Positions 26,309-35,807 are shown, counted from the stretch's first letter. The stretch: DNA of 64,000 nt from Hyphomicrobium sp. CS1GBMeth3 (GCF_900117455.1 NZ_FPHO01000003.1:1392501-1456500); one strand, 5' to 3'. Made by a program: numbers and translations. Notes: generated from the sequence alone by a model not told the origin.

Positions 26309-27994
26309 TCAGGGCAAAGGCGAAGTTGAACCCGCAGACAGTTCACGGATCGCCTGTCGCAGGGTGGGAAAGAGGCGAATGCGCGGTTCTTCGAAGCCGC
26401 GTGCCTGCATCCAGAGGCGCCATTCGGTTGCTCGCCCCGCAGCGTTGAGATCGATGCCCCGCGCGTTGAGTGCGTCGACCACCTCGACCATTGTCAGAAG
26501 TCCGGTCGCATCGATGCTCGGGATCGGAAGTAGGTCGAGAACAACGTGCCGCAGGTCGGGCCCAGCCTGATCGGCCGCATTCATGACCTCGCGTTTGAAG
26601 TAGGGGGCATTGAAGAACGTGATCGGGGCGTTGAAGCGAAAGAGCAGCAGCCCCGGGATCGCTTGTCCCGCCTCATGACGCTCGAGTGAGTGCAGTCCCG
26701 GAAAGCCGTCGACTTTGCCCAGGATTTCGATGCTCGGGCGGGAAAGAAGTCTGATGAAGCGCATGAGCGCAAGGACGACAGCCAACAGAATGGCGTTGAC
26801 GGCACCTACGGCTACGACACCGAGAGTGGCAAGCACCGAAAGAAGCGCCTCCGTTCGATCGATGCGGTAGATCAGGCGAACGGTTGCGACATCGACGAGC
26901 GACAGCCCTGCCACGACGAGGACCGCGCCGAGCGCCGCGTTGGGAACGTATTGCAGCGGCTCCGTCAGAAAAAGCAGCACAATCGCGAGCGATGCTGCCG
27001 CGACCAAGCCTACGGCGCGGGTCCGCCCGCCCGATACATCGCTGACTGCAGTGCGCGAGTCGGCTCCGCTGATGGCGAAGCCCTGCGACAGGGCTGACGC
27101 GACATTGGCCGCACCGAGCGCAGCGAAATCGCGATCAGGATCCACCTCATAGCCGTTTTTCGAGGCGAAGCTCCGCGATGTCAGCATGAGGCTTGAAAAA
27201 CTAATCAATGCCAGACCTGCGGCATCGGCCAAAAGCGTAGGCAGAAGCGCAGGATCCACGTGCGGCAGGGTGATGGCGGGCAATCCAGCGGGCACCACGC
27301 CGAGTGTTTTGATGCCGGCCGAAGCGAGGCCGAATGCCGTGACAGCGACACCCGCGAGAACCAAACCGACGAGCGCCCCTGGAAGCCATACACAAAGAAG
27401 CGGAACGACGACGATAACGGCAAAAGTCGCCGCGGCCAGGGCGAGTGTCGGAATGTGGGTCTGATCGAGTTTGTCGACGATCTCCACCAAGCGGGGGACG
27501 ATCCCCGTGGCCTGAACATCGAAGCCGAGGATTTTTCCGGTTTGTCCAAGAACGATCGACAGCGCAACGCCGTTGAGAAAGCCAACGAGAATGGGCTTGG
27601 AGAGGAAATCAGCTAGGGCGCCGAGCCGGAAAAAGCTTGCCGCGATGCAAATGAAGCCGGTGAGAAACGCCAGCGTCATCGAAAGGGACGCATAGGTCGT
27701 TGCATCCCCGCCGGCGAGAGGAGCAACGGCGGCTGCCACCACCGCGCACGTAGCTGCATCCGGTCCGACGATGAGCTGGCGCGACGAGCCGAAAACGGCA
27801 TAGGCAACGAGTGGAAGGATGCTCGAATACAAGCCGACTTGCGCAGGGAAGCCTGCAAGCTCCGCGTAGGCAATGGCAACTGGAATAGCAACGGCCGCTA
27901 CTGACAACCCGGCTCTAACGTCAGCCGGCGCGTCGCCCCACCTGTAGTGGCGCAGCTCAGCGAGGCCAGGCGCGACGCTAGCGAGGGAACGCAT
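26309..27994 (-). CDS. SulP family anion transporter with STAS domain
   Basis: A 561-residue inner-membrane permease of the SLC26/SulP family. It has about 12-14 hydrophobic helices (residues about 25-420, with AIPVAIAYAELAGFPAQVGLYSSILPL in part as the signature). A cytoplasmic STAS domain follows (about 435-550, HVVLDLLPIPSIDATGLLTMVEVV). SulP proteins carry sulfate, bicarbonate or other anions; no carbonic anhydrase or cys gene is adjacent, so the substrate is open. It lies 23 bp downstream of the HlyD-family gene on the same strand and could be the last gene of that unit. Confidence 0.9.
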   Translation of the reverse strand: MRSLASVAPGLAELRHYRWGDAPADVRAGLSVAAVAIPVAIAYAELAGFPAQVGLYSSILPLVAYAVFGSSRQLIVGPDAATCAVVAAAVAPLAGGDATTYASLSMTLAFLTGFICIAASFFRLGALADFLSKPILVGFLNGVALSIVLGQTGKILGFDVQATGIVPRLVEIVDKLDQTHIPTLALAAATFAVIVVVPLLCVWLPGALVGLVLAGVAVTAFGLASAGIKTLGVVPAGLPAITLPHVDPALLPTLLADAAGLALISFSSLMLTSRSFASKNGYEVDPDRDFAALGAANVASALSQGFAISGADSRTAVSDVSGGRTRAVGLVAAASLAIVLLFLTEPLQYVPNAALGAVLVVAGLSLVDVATVRLIYRIDRTEALLSVLATLGVVAVGAVNAILLAVVLALMRFIRLLSRPSIEILGKVDGFPGLHSLERHEAGQAIPGLLLFRFNAPITFFNAPYFKREVMNAADQAGPDLRHVVLDLLPIPSIDATGLLTMVEVVDALNARGIDLNAAGRATEWRLWMQARGFEEPRIRLFPTLRQAIRELSAGSTSPLP

Positions 27995-28017
27995 CTACCG
28001 AACCTTAGTGTTCGACG

Positions 28018-29250
28018 TTAGTGTCCTGTGAAAACCAGGACCTTGATCGGCAGAACAAGCGCCTGAAGGCGCAGGATCATGGCGTGTACGAGGGCGACCG
28101 TATCTACCACGTGCAGGAAGAGCCAAGATCCGACGCCGACATCTCCGTGTGCCAGCCTGTCGTGATTGTTGGTGTACGCGTTCGCAATGCAGCTACTGCC
28201 CGGGGTGACGCCGTCCAGTCCACCTTCGTACAGCGGCTGCAGAAAGACCGTGAGGGTTCCAGGGCGGCCCGTCTGCAGCGCATCGACCAGTTGCTCTGAC
28301 GTTCGCACCTGGCCGGCGGCTATGAAATCCTGCACGGCAGTGACGACCATCGGAATGATCGTCAGCGGCTTCGAGGCACAAGTCACCTCGGCGGCCATTC
28401 CCACCTTCATAACCTGAGCCTCGATCTGGCCGAAGCCCGCTATGAGGTACTGGCGACCCGCGCCGGCCGGTATCAACACGCCGGCGGGCCGCATCAGCGG
28501 GTTGACGACATCCCCTACTCGCAAAGTGAATTGCTCTATGTGACCATCGACGCCTGCGCGAACGGTCATCTTGCTAAGCTCGACTTCTGCTTGGTTCCTG
28601 GCAGCCTCTGCGCTGGCTTTCTGAGCCGGCAGTAAGGTTGTCAATTTGACTTGAGCGGCTTCTCTGGTTGCTTCGGATGCTGCGAGCGACCCTTTGCGCC
28701 CGTCGGCCACGTTACGGAGCCGCTCGATCTCCCTTTGCGCTACGACGTCTGGGTTGCGCCGCTGCAGCTCCTCCTTTGTCGCGAGCTCGTCCAGGGCCTG
28801 CTGATAAGCGCCTTTAGCCTGCTGGATCTGCCCCTCTGCGGCGGCTATGTCCGCTTGCGCGACGACCATGGCGGCATCCACCTCGGCGATCTGTCGATTT
28901 GCAACCTCGAGCGCTGCCTCAGATTTTCGGCCGTCGAGTCGGAATATCGGTTGGTCTTTCTTCACCTTCCCCGTGAACTCCACGAGGACCTCTGCGACGC
29001 GACCGTTTGTCTCCGGCAGGATCGGCACAGTCCGAAAATAGCCTGTGACGTTCGTCGTAGAGGGATGGAAGTAGAAGATCACAGTGATCAATCCGACAGT
29101 TAACATCAGGCATGCGGTGATCCCGTATCTCAACTCGTACCAAACCGAATAGAATCCGATCTCAACGCCGAGCCGCTTTCCTTCCCCGTAGCGGCGATAG
29201 ATGTAGTCCGGCAGGATCGTAAAGAATGAGCAGAGAAGCAGCTCAAGCAT
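28018..29250 (-). CDS. HlyD/EmrA-family membrane fusion protein
   Basis: A 410-residue periplasmic adaptor. It has an N-terminal cytoplasmic segment (LPDYIYRRYGEGKRLG), one membrane helix (about 43-62, ITACLMLTVGLITVIFY), a lipoyl-like half (NGRVAEVLVEFTGKVKKDQPIFRLDG), a long coiled coil (about 110-230) and the second half-motif (VRAGVDGHIEQFTLRVGDVV). The C-terminal 45 residues are hydrophobic. Such adaptors link an inner-membrane transporter to an outer-membrane channel, but neither is encoded next to it except possibly SulP. It follows the small membrane protein gene by 10 bp, a pairing seen in other Rhizobiales. Confidence 0.85.
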   Translation of the reverse strand: MLELLLCSFFTILPDYIYRRYGEGKRLGVEIGFYSVWYELRYGITACLMLTVGLITVIFYFHPSTTNVTGYFRTVPILPETNGRVAEVLVEFTGKVKKDQPIFRLDGRKSEAALEVANRQIAEVDAAMVVAQADIAAAEGQIQQAKGAYQQALDELATKEELQRRNPDVVAQREIERLRNVADGRKGSLAASEATREAAQVKLTTLLPAQKASAEAARNQAEVELSKMTVRAGVDGHIEQFTLRVGDVVNPLMRPAGVLIPAGAGRQYLIAGFGQIEAQVMKVGMAAEVTCASKPLTIIPMVVTAVQDFIAAGQVRTSEQLVDALQTGRPGTLTVFLQPLYEGGLDGVTPGSSCIANAYTNNHDRLAHGDVGVGSWLFLHVVDTVALVHAMILRLQALVLPIKVLVFTGH

Positions 29251-29260
29251 AGCACCCTCA

Positions 29261-29695
29261 CTAGGTCACGCGGGCCTGCGGCAAGCGTCGACGCAGATGG
29301 TTCTGGCTTCCTTTCTCTCCCTTCGTAGCTTCGAGCAGCTCGGGCTTTTCAGTGGCCATGGTTTCCAGCGATCCCGCGATACTGTCGAGCGGCTTCGAGA
29401 AATTTGGAAACGAGAAGTCCGGGATTTTGATCAAGGCGAGGATCAGAGCCGCAACCCAGAACGCATGGATGTGTGTGAACAACGAGAGAAGCGCCAGAAC
29501 GGCGACGAGGTCGTACTGCACCCTGTTGTGGACCATTCGCTCAGGTAGCGAATGCAGCCAGAAGAAAAACACGCCTGCGCCAAGTACAGCCGCTAGCAGG
29601 ACGAACGCCATCACGACGAGGAGAACGTCAGTGTGACCAGGCGCGGTGATAAAGAAGGGCAGATGCGGCGTTGCCAAAGGGTGTGCATCTGGCAT
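29261..29695 (-). CDS. Small membrane protein paired with the HlyD-family gene
   Basis: A 144-residue protein of no family I can name. Two hydrophobic helices are evident (VLLVVMAFVLLAAVLGAGVFFF and YDLVAVLALLSLFTHIHAFWVAALILALI, each cited in part), followed by a polar C-terminal tail of about 50 residues. The ATG at 29695 is preceded by GGGAGG. The 10 bp spacing to the fusion-protein gene says the two work together, probably as inner-membrane parts of an export or envelope-stress system. Confidence 0.7.
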   Translation of the reverse strand: MPDAHPLATPHLPFFITAPGHTDVLLVVMAFVLLAAVLGAGVFFFWLHSLPERMVHNRVQYDLVAVLALLSLFTHIHAFWVAALILALIKIPDFSFPNFSKPLDSIAGSLETMATEKPELLEATKGEKGSQNHLRRRLPQARVT

Positions 29696-30113
29696 TGGGC
29701 TGCCTCCCTACTCACCTTGCGCCATTGGCCGGTCTTGCTGCTTCAAATGAATCGATGCGCGACAAGTGCCTCCTTGATCGAGTGAGCCGGAAGCACCTCT
29801 CCCCATTGAATTCCTTATGGAACAGCCCCGCCTCGTTTTGATATCGCAGCGCAACAACAATTCACCTTGCGAAACTTTATCAGTCGGTTTCGCTCTTGTT
29901 GTAAAATAGAACTTAGAGGTCCTTTTATCCAGAAGGATCTGCGTAGCAGCGCCCGCGATTAGGAAGCGGCGAGCAGCAGGCCTCGTTTTGCCGTCGACGC
30001 ATCACTGAGTCAGTAAAAATAACATGATATAAAAGTGCCAGGCACTTCGCCGCCCATCGCACCGAATTAATTGGCCGGGCGGACATTGTCAGTGTCGATC
30101 AGGGAGCATCGCC
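29696..30113. other. AT-richer divergent regulatory region before DUF3300
   Basis: This roughly 420 bp region between divergent genes has no supported coding sequence and is visibly richer in A/T than its surroundings, especially 29860-30060. It contains an 11-bp direct repeat, GCCTCGTTTTG, at 29830-29840 and 29980-29990, and an odd palindrome at 30033-30047. Promoters for the small membrane protein (minus) and the DUF3300 gene (plus) must lie here. I could not assign -35/-10 boxes with confidence. Confidence 0.55.
30033..30047. promoter_or_regulatory. Palindrome AAGTGCC-A-GGCACTT, candidate operator
   Basis: Perfect 7-bp arms flank a single central base, 66 bp upstream of the DUF3300 start and just downstream of the A/T-rich run GATATAAAA, which could be a -10 region. 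The size and symmetry fit a dimeric regulator site. The overlapping possibility is a short extragenic palindrome. Confidence 0.45.
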
Positions 30114-31382
30114 ATGCTCGACCGACTTGCCACTTGGGCGTTATTTGCCTTTACGGTTGCGATATTCGCGTGCAGTCCGGCCTTTGGCGACAATGACGAA
30201 CTCAAGAAGGAGGAACTGCAGCAGCTCCTAGCGCCGATAGCCCTCTATCCCGATGAGCTTTTGACGAACGTCCTCATTGCTTCGACCTACCCGCTCGACG
30301 TGGTGCAAGCGTCGCGATGGAGGGCCGATAAAGCAAATAGAAAACTCAAGGGCGATGCTCTGACAAAGGCGCTCGAGAGCAAAGAATGGGACCCAAGCAT
30401 CAAAGCGCTGGTGCAATTCCCGGATGTCCTCGAGAATATGAGCGATAAGCTCGAATGGACGCAGAAGCTGGGCGACGCCTTCCTTGCGCAGCAGGACGAG
30501 GTGATGGATGAGATCCAGTTCCTGCGTAACAAGGCCGACGAAGCTGGCAATCTCAAGGATAACAAGCAACAGAAGGTTGTGCGGGAGTCCGGCTCCGACG
30601 GAAGCCCGGTTTACATCATCGAGCCGGCGACGCCAGAGACGGTCTATGTGCCGGCTTACGAGCCGACCGTGGTCTACGGCGACTGGTGGTACCCGTCGTA
30701 TCCACCCTACGCCTGGAACTATCCTGGAGCATATTACGTCGACGGCTTCTGGTGGGGAGCCGGCGTGGCAATCGCAGCCGGCATCTGGGGCTGGAACCGC
30801 TGCGACTGGCATCGCCACGATATCGATATCGACGTGGACAAGTGGAACAAAATAAACGTCGATCGCGACAGGCTCGTGAACAAGAAGTGGGAGCACCGGC
30901 CCGATCACCGCGGATCCGTGCCCTACCGCAACAAGGAAGTGCGCGACAAGTATAAGCAGGCCGACCGGGGGCCAAAAGGCAAGGACGAGTTCCGCGGCCA
31001 CGATCGCGCTGAGATTCAGAGCCGACTCAAGGACAAGGATCGTCCCCGCGGCGACGACAGGGCGGTAGAGGCCCGCGACAAGACCGGAAAGCGATCAAGC
31101 GATAAAGTCAAGGATCGTGTTGGCGAGCGTCAAAAGCCTCGCGCCGCGGATCGCAAAGCCGCCAGCCGCGATCGAGAGCGGGCAAAAGCTAAGAAGCCAA
31201 ACCCGGGTGCATTCGATGTTAAGCGTGGCTCCGACGTGCGCAGAAGTGCGGATCGCGGGAAGGCAAGTCGCGTTGCGATGAAACCGAGCGCCCGCCCTCG
31301 CCCAAGCGGCAGCCGTGAATTTAGAGGAAGCCGCCCGCGTGGTGGCGGCGGGCGGCGTGGAGGTGGAGGTCGGCGCCGTTAG
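30114..31382 (+). CDS. DUF3300 domain envelope protein
   Basis: A 422-residue exported protein: a signal peptide (about 1-25), the DUF3300 domain (about 30-260, with LAPIALYPDELLTNVLIAST, a DALTKALESKEWDPS segment and aromatic VVYGDWWYPSYPPYAWNYPG), and a highly charged, disordered tail (about 265-422) rich in Lys/Arg/Asp that ends in RGGGG repeats. The domain is common in Gram-negative genomes but has no known function. The basic tail suggests binding to anionic polymers. It is followed 20 bp later by a DUF2950 gene, a recurrent pairing. Confidence 0.85.
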   Translation: MLDRLATWALFAFTVAIFACSPAFGDNDELKKEELQQLLAPIALYPDELLTNVLIASTYPLDVVQASRWRADKANRKLKGDALTKALESKEWDPSIKALVQFPDVLENMSDKLEWTQKLGDAFLAQQDEVMDEIQFLRNKADEAGNLKDNKQQKVVRESGSDGSPVYIIEPATPETVYVPAYEPTVVYGDWWYPSYPPYAWNYPGAYYVDGFWWGAGVAIAAGIWGWNRCDWHRHDIDIDVDKWNKINVDRDRLVNKKWEHRPDHRGSVPYRNKEVRDKYKQADRGPKGKDEFRGHDRAEIQSRLKDKDRPRGDDRAVEARDKTGKRSSDKVKDRVGERQKPRAADRKAASRDRERAKAKKPNPGAFDVKRGSDVRRSADRGKASRVAMKPSARPRPSGSREFRGSRPRGGGGRRGGGGRRR

Positions 31383-31402
31383 TCGACGCGATGGAGGATC
31401 AG

Positions 31403-32332
31403 ATGATTCTTCGAGGTAGTACCAGCATCGGCCTGGCCTCGTGGTTTCTGGCCGCATCTGTTGCCGTGGCATCGCCAGTAGCGGCCGGCCAACAAACCTA
31501 TACGTCGCCGCAAGCGGCCGTGGATGCTCTGGTCGACGCCGCAAGATCGGGTGATATCGACGCCATTCTCGATGTGTTGGGATCAGACGGCCGGGAGATC
31601 GCGAGTTCGGGAGACGCCGTGGCTGATGCCAACGCCCGCGAACGGTTCGTTGCCGCATACGATGAAGGCCATGAAATCCACCAAGCGGGAAGCGGACCTA
31701 CTATCCTCTACGTCGGCAAGGACGACTTTCCGTTCCCGTTGCCGCTCGTTGCCGAGGGCGGAAAGTGGCGCTTTGACACCGCAGCAGGTGCCGAGGAAAT
31801 TCTCGACCGTCGCATCGGCGAGAACGAGCTTGCAGCCATCGAAGTGTTGCGCGCCTACGTCGATGCGCAGCGCGAGTATGCTGAAGTCGATCACGACGGC
31901 AGGGGCGTCCAATATGCCCGCAGGCTGGTGAGCCGCGATGGCAAGCACGATGGCCTCTATTGGCCGACCGCCGAAGGCGAGGCGGAGAGTCCTCTCGGGC
32001 CACTCGTGGCGGAAGCACGCGCAGAAGGCTACCGGCGCGGCAAAGCCCGGCAGACGCCTTATCACGGCTATCTCTACCGGATTTTGACGGAGCAAGGATC
32101 CAATGCAGCAGGTGGCCGCCGCGAATACATCGCGAGAGGCCGTATGATCGGTGGTTTTGCCATGATCGCGACGCCTGCCGAGTATGGGAACTCGGGGGTT
32201 AAGTCCTTCATCGTTAATCAGGACGGCGAGATATTCGAGAACGATCTCGGCGAAAACAGCGCCCGCATTGCGAGCCGTATCGAAACGTTCGATCCAGGCA
32301 CCGGGTGGGCCCCGGTAGGCTCGACACCATAA
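31403..32332 (+). CDS. DUF2950 family secreted protein
   Basis: A 309-residue protein with a signal peptide (MILRGSTSIGLASWFLAASV onward, ending near SPVAAGQ) and the DUF2950 domain: YTSPQAAVDALVDAARSGD, AIEVLRAYVDAQREYA, HDGLYWPTAEGEAESPLGPL, PYHGYLYRILTEQG. GGAGG lies five bases before the ATG at 31403, which is preferred over the in-frame ATG at 31391. Function is unknown; co-occurrence with DUF3300 suggests a joint envelope role. Confidence 0.85.
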   Translation: MILRGSTSIGLASWFLAASVAVASPVAAGQQTYTSPQAAVDALVDAARSGDIDAILDVLGSDGREIASSGDAVADANARERFVAAYDEGHEIHQAGSGPTILYVGKDDFPFPLPLVAEGGKWRFDTAAGAEEILDRRIGENELAAIEVLRAYVDAQREYAEVDHDGRGVQYARRLVSRDGKHDGLYWPTAEGEAESPLGPLVAEARAEGYRRGKARQTPYHGYLYRILTEQGSNAAGGRREYIARGRMIGGFAMIATPAEYGNSGVKSFIVNQDGEIFENDLGENSARIASRIETFDPGTGWAPVGSTP

Positions 32333-32472
32333 CGGCCCACGAGATCGCTTGTGCAATCGAGTCCGGAAAGGAGAAACGGCAAGAGCTTAGGGTTAATCTG
32401 CCCGTCTCGTTGATCGATGGATCGGGCCAAATATCGTACGGAGACGGATAAAGTCTTGGCGAGAGGCACTCG

Positions 32473-33198
32473 ATGCGCCTGTTGACTCTTGCGTTCTGTG
32501 CCATTTGTTTCGCAGTCTGTGGCGAGCCCGGCCGCGCTCAGACCAACCCGGATGCGACAGTCGTTGAATTAGACGGCGCCAATTCCCTTCAGCGCATGCG
32601 CGAATATTTTGCGCACGCCCCAGAGATTGAGTTTCAGACCTCGTTTCGTGAAACGAGCGACTTGCCCGGAATGGGCCAGCACGGCACGGCACATTATTAT
32701 ATTCGCAAGCCGCGCAGCTTCCGCGTCGAGCTGTCCTCAAGCAAAGGTAATTATATCTTTGTCTCGGACGGCACGACATTCACAATGTACCGGCCGAAAA
32801 CCCAGAAGTACGCGCGCATGCCGGCCGGAAACACAATCGTGGGAACCATGTATCTGGGCATTGGCCTGCTCGGAGTTCAGGCGAAGCTGATCGACTTCAT
32901 CTGGGCCGTTGGCGATAGCGAGCAGATCTCGTTGAAGTCCATTGGCTTGGAAACGATCGGCGGAAAATCGTGTGATCACTTGAGCGTCCAACGTTTCGAA
33001 CATCACTGGGATGTCTGGATCAGGCGCGATGGCATCCCCGCCCCGTGTAAGATTGTAAACCGCAGCTTGGACTCGAACGACAATTCCGTACAACGGAATG
33101 AATTAGTTTGGGCGGAGAACCCAGCATTCCGTCCGGATCTGTTCGTTTTTGTCCCGCCCGCCGGAGCAGTAGAAGTCTGGCCGTCTGAATTTGACTAG
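32473..33198 (+). CDS. DUF2092 family periplasmic protein
   Basis: A 241-residue protein with a signal peptide (MRLLTLAFCAICFAVCGEPG, cleavage near RAQ). Its beta-rich DUF2092 body is marked by FQTSFRETSDLPGMGQ, YIRKPRSFRVELSS, SDGTTFTMYRPKTQKYARM and DVWIRRDGIPAPCKIVN. The fold resembles lipoprotein-carrier-like (LolA/LolB) barrels, but no activity is known. It lies 140 bp after the DUF2950 gene and may have its own promoter; the three genes form a small envelope-protein island. Confidence 0.8.
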   Translation: MRLLTLAFCAICFAVCGEPGRAQTNPDATVVELDGANSLQRMREYFAHAPEIEFQTSFRETSDLPGMGQHGTAHYYIRKPRSFRVELSSSKGNYIFVSDGTTFTMYRPKTQKYARMPAGNTIVGTMYLGIGLLGVQAKLIDFIWAVGDSEQISLKSIGLETIGGKSCDHLSVQRFEHHWDVWIRRDGIPAPCKIVNRSLDSNDNSVQRNELVWAENPAFRPDLFVFVPPAGAVEVWPSEFD

Positions 33199-33244
33199 CG
33201 GGAATCTGATGCAAGTCAATCGAGGCCCTTTTGCAAGCTTGAAC

Positions 33245-33300
33245 GGAACAGGCTTTGGTGCGAAAATTGTATTTTAAAACACGCTGTTCCTTCACGCTGT
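33245..33300. repeat. Inverted repeat GGAACAG / CTGTTCC upstream of DUF3141 gene
   Basis: Seven-base arms (33245-33251 and 33294-33300) flank an A/T-rich 42-base centre containing ATTGTATTTTAAAAC. It lies about 180 bp before the DUF3141 start in the intergenic region 33199-33478 that must hold the promoter of the acyl-phosphate cluster. It could be a regulator site or the weak terminator of the DUF2092 gene. Confidence 0.35.
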
Positions 33301-33478
33301 TAAATTCATTGCCTAAAAAACCACGTGAGTCCGCACGAACCGCCCTCATTGACAAAGGTGGATCGCGTTGAGCTGAAAAAACGGACACTGGGAACTCTCG
33401 GCGCCATGACTCGGATGACAGTTCGGCCATAGGTTCCACAGAGCTCGTTGCGCAATCGAGTAGATCGAGAGGCTGCAT

Positions 33479-35761
33479 ATGAGTAGGCAAGCCGGTCTCA
33501 AATCTCTGGAGCCCTCTGCAAACTATTGGTCCGTAAATTTTGCGCAGGACGCTCTGGCGTACTGGATCGACGCCTGGCAGCGTAGCGTCCTCGCTCTGGA
33601 CGTCATGCGCGAGCGCAGCGCGCGCTACCAAGTGCATGCCGCCAAGCTCGCACCGCACGTCCTGAAATTCGATTGCGAACTCGTCATGGACGGCCGTTCT
33701 TTGCCGCGGCCGGTGAACTACGTCCTTGCCCGCGTCAAGCCACCGAAGGGCGTCACAATCGACGCAAGCAAGCGTCCGTTCGTCATCGTCGATCCTCGCG
33801 CTGGCCATGGTCCGGGCATCGGTGGCTTCAAGCCCGAGAGCGAGATCGGTGTAGCGTTCAAGGCCGGGCACCCCTGCTACTTCATCGGTTTCCTTCCCGA
33901 CCCGGTCCCGGGTCAAACGATCGAGGATGTCGCGACGGCCGAGGCGGCGTTCCTAGAGCGCATCGTCGCAACTCATCCCCAAGCGGAGGGAAAGCCAGCC
34001 GTCGTGGGAAATTGCCAAGCCGGCTGGGCGGTCATGATGTTGGCGGCCCTGCGACCAGAACTCTTTGGCCCGATCATTATCGCAGGGTCCCCGCTTTCCT
34101 ATTGGACGGGGGTGCGCGGCGAAAATCCGATGCGCTACACCGGCGGCCTACTCGGCGGAAGCTGGCTCACCGCCCTCACCGGCGATCTCGGAGCCGGCAA
34201 ATTCGACGGCGCTTGGCTCGTCTCGAATTTCGAGAATCTGAATCCGGCGAACACACTCTGGTCGAAGCAATACAATCTCTACGCAAATGTCGACAAGGAA
34301 GCACCTCGCTATCTCGAATTCGAGCAGTGGTGGGGCGGGCATGTGCTGCTCAACGCGGCGGAGATGCAGTTCATTGCCGATGAGCTTTTCATCGGCAACA
34401 AACTGTCCAGGGGACGGCTTGCGACGAGCGACGGAACGCAGATTGACCTCAGGAACATCAGATCGCCGATCCTTGTTTTCTGCTCGAGGGCCGACAACAT
34501 CACACCTCCCCAACAGGCGCTCGACTGGATTCTGGATATCTATAGCTCCGTCGACGACATTCGCGCCCATGGGCAAACGATCGTCTACGCGGTTCATGAG
34601 ACCATCGGCCACCTCGGTATCTTCGTTTCCGGCTCCGTTGCTCGCAAGGAGCACGACGAGTTCACGAGTAACATCGACCTCATCGACGTACTGCCGCCCG
34701 GTCTCTACGAGGCCGTCATAACTCCGAAGGGTGCGGCCGGGAAAGACAGCGATTTGATCGAAGGCGAGTACTTGGTTCGCTTCGAGGCGCGCACACTCGA
34801 CGACATTCGCGCCTACGGCGCCAACGATGCTGGGGACGACCGCGAGTTCGCGGCCGCCGCGCGCATATCTGAGATCAATCTCGGTCTCTATCGCACCTTC
34901 ATGCAACCATGGCTCAGGCCATATATGACAGAAGGAATGGCGGGCGCCATGCGCCAGCTGCATCCGCTACGTCTCCAGTATGAGATCTTCAGCAACGAAA
35001 ATCCGTACATGAAAGCGATCGAATGGATCGCAAAGTGTGTTCGGGTGGCTAGGCAACCTGCGTTGGAAAGCAACGTCCTGTGGCAGGCGCAATGCTCCGT
35101 TTCGGACGCCATAGAAACGTCGCTGAATGCCTACCGAGACATGCGAGACACGCTTCTTGAGGCTACGTTTCACGCAATCTACGGCTCGTCGTTGCTGCAG
35201 GCGCTTGTCGGCTTGAAGGCTGACGCCGAAGAGCCGCACCAGCCGCATCCGATGACGGCTGCCCATGCGGCGTTAGTGCGTCAGCATATCGCGGAGATCA
35301 AACGCAGAGTGTCCGAGGGCGGTCCGCGTGAGGCGGCGCTGCGCGCGTTGATCTATGTGCGGCTTCCCGAGGGAGTAATCGACGAGCGTGGCTTCAACCT
35401 TCTGCGCGCCCTGCGCAGGGAAGCGGGCAAGGGATACACGCTTGAGGAATTTAAGCGCGTCCTCCGTGAGCAATTCCTGCTCGTGTTGCTCGATGAGCAG
35501 CGGGCCGTTGCGGCCATTCCCGGCATGCTCGCCAAAGATCCGGGCCTTGCAAGACGCATGGCGGCGGCCGTGCATCGCATGATCGACGCGGTTCCACTCC
35601 GCGGTGAAGAGGCCAAGGCGCGCATGGCAGAGGTCGATCACTACCTCGAGCAAGCCGCAGATGAGACCGAGAAAGGGCCAGCGGATAACGGACGTAAGCG
35701 CCCGCACGCGGTGGAGTTGCGCCACTCCCATGTGCAGGATCCGCGAGGCAGCAAGCATTAA
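33479..35761 (+). CDS. DUF3141 alpha/beta-hydrolase (PHA synthase-like)
   Basis: A 760-residue protein of the DUF3141 family. The central region (about 80-360) has an alpha/beta-hydrolase look: PFVIVDPRAGHGPGIGGFK, then the nucleophile-elbow-like GNCQAG (177-182) with Cys179 in the position of the catalytic Cys of PHA synthases, and an Asp/His-bearing part (SPILVFCSRADNITPP, HETIGHLGIFVSG). The C-terminal 350 residues are helical and specific to the family. The cysteine nucleophile suggests thioester or polyester chemistry; synthase and depolymerase are both possible. It heads the cluster of acyl-phosphate, CoA-transferase and 3-hydroxybutyrate genes. Confidence 0.8.
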   Translation: MSRQAGLKSLEPSANYWSVNFAQDALAYWIDAWQRSVLALDVMRERSARYQVHAAKLAPHVLKFDCELVMDGRSLPRPVNYVLARVKPPKGVTIDASKRPFVIVDPRAGHGPGIGGFKPESEIGVAFKAGHPCYFIGFLPDPVPGQTIEDVATAEAAFLERIVATHPQAEGKPAVVGNCQAGWAVMMLAALRPELFGPIIIAGSPLSYWTGVRGENPMRYTGGLLGGSWLTALTGDLGAGKFDGAWLVSNFENLNPANTLWSKQYNLYANVDKEAPRYLEFEQWWGGHVLLNAAEMQFIADELFIGNKLSRGRLATSDGTQIDLRNIRSPILVFCSRADNITPPQQALDWILDIYSSVDDIRAHGQTIVYAVHETIGHLGIFVSGSVARKEHDEFTSNIDLIDVLPPGLYEAVITPKGAAGKDSDLIEGEYLVRFEARTLDDIRAYGANDAGDDREFAAAARISEINLGLYRTFMQPWLRPYMTEGMAGAMRQLHPLRLQYEIFSNENPYMKAIEWIAKCVRVARQPALESNVLWQAQCSVSDAIETSLNAYRDMRDTLLEATFHAIYGSSLLQALVGLKADAEEPHQPHPMTAAHAALVRQHIAEIKRRVSEGGPREAALRALIYVRLPEGVIDERGFNLLRALRREAGKGYTLEEFKRVLREQFLLVLLDEQRAVAAIPGMLAKDPGLARRMAAAVHRMIDAVPLRGEEAKARMAEVDHYLEQAADETEKGPADNGRKRPHAVELRHSHVQDPRGSKH

Positions 35762-35807
35762 TAGGCCGAACACATGGCCAAGCATAAACAGATGGGAGGA
35801 AGGACCA

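Noticed and set aside
26195..26310. Possible integration site at tRNA-Arg
   Set aside because: No integrase, no direct repeat of the tRNA 3' end and no change in gene style beside it.
33345..33370. FNR/FixK-like site TTGACaaagGTGGA before the DUF3141 cluster
   Set aside because: Only the left half matches; the right half deviates at two of five positions, so it is not reported as a site.
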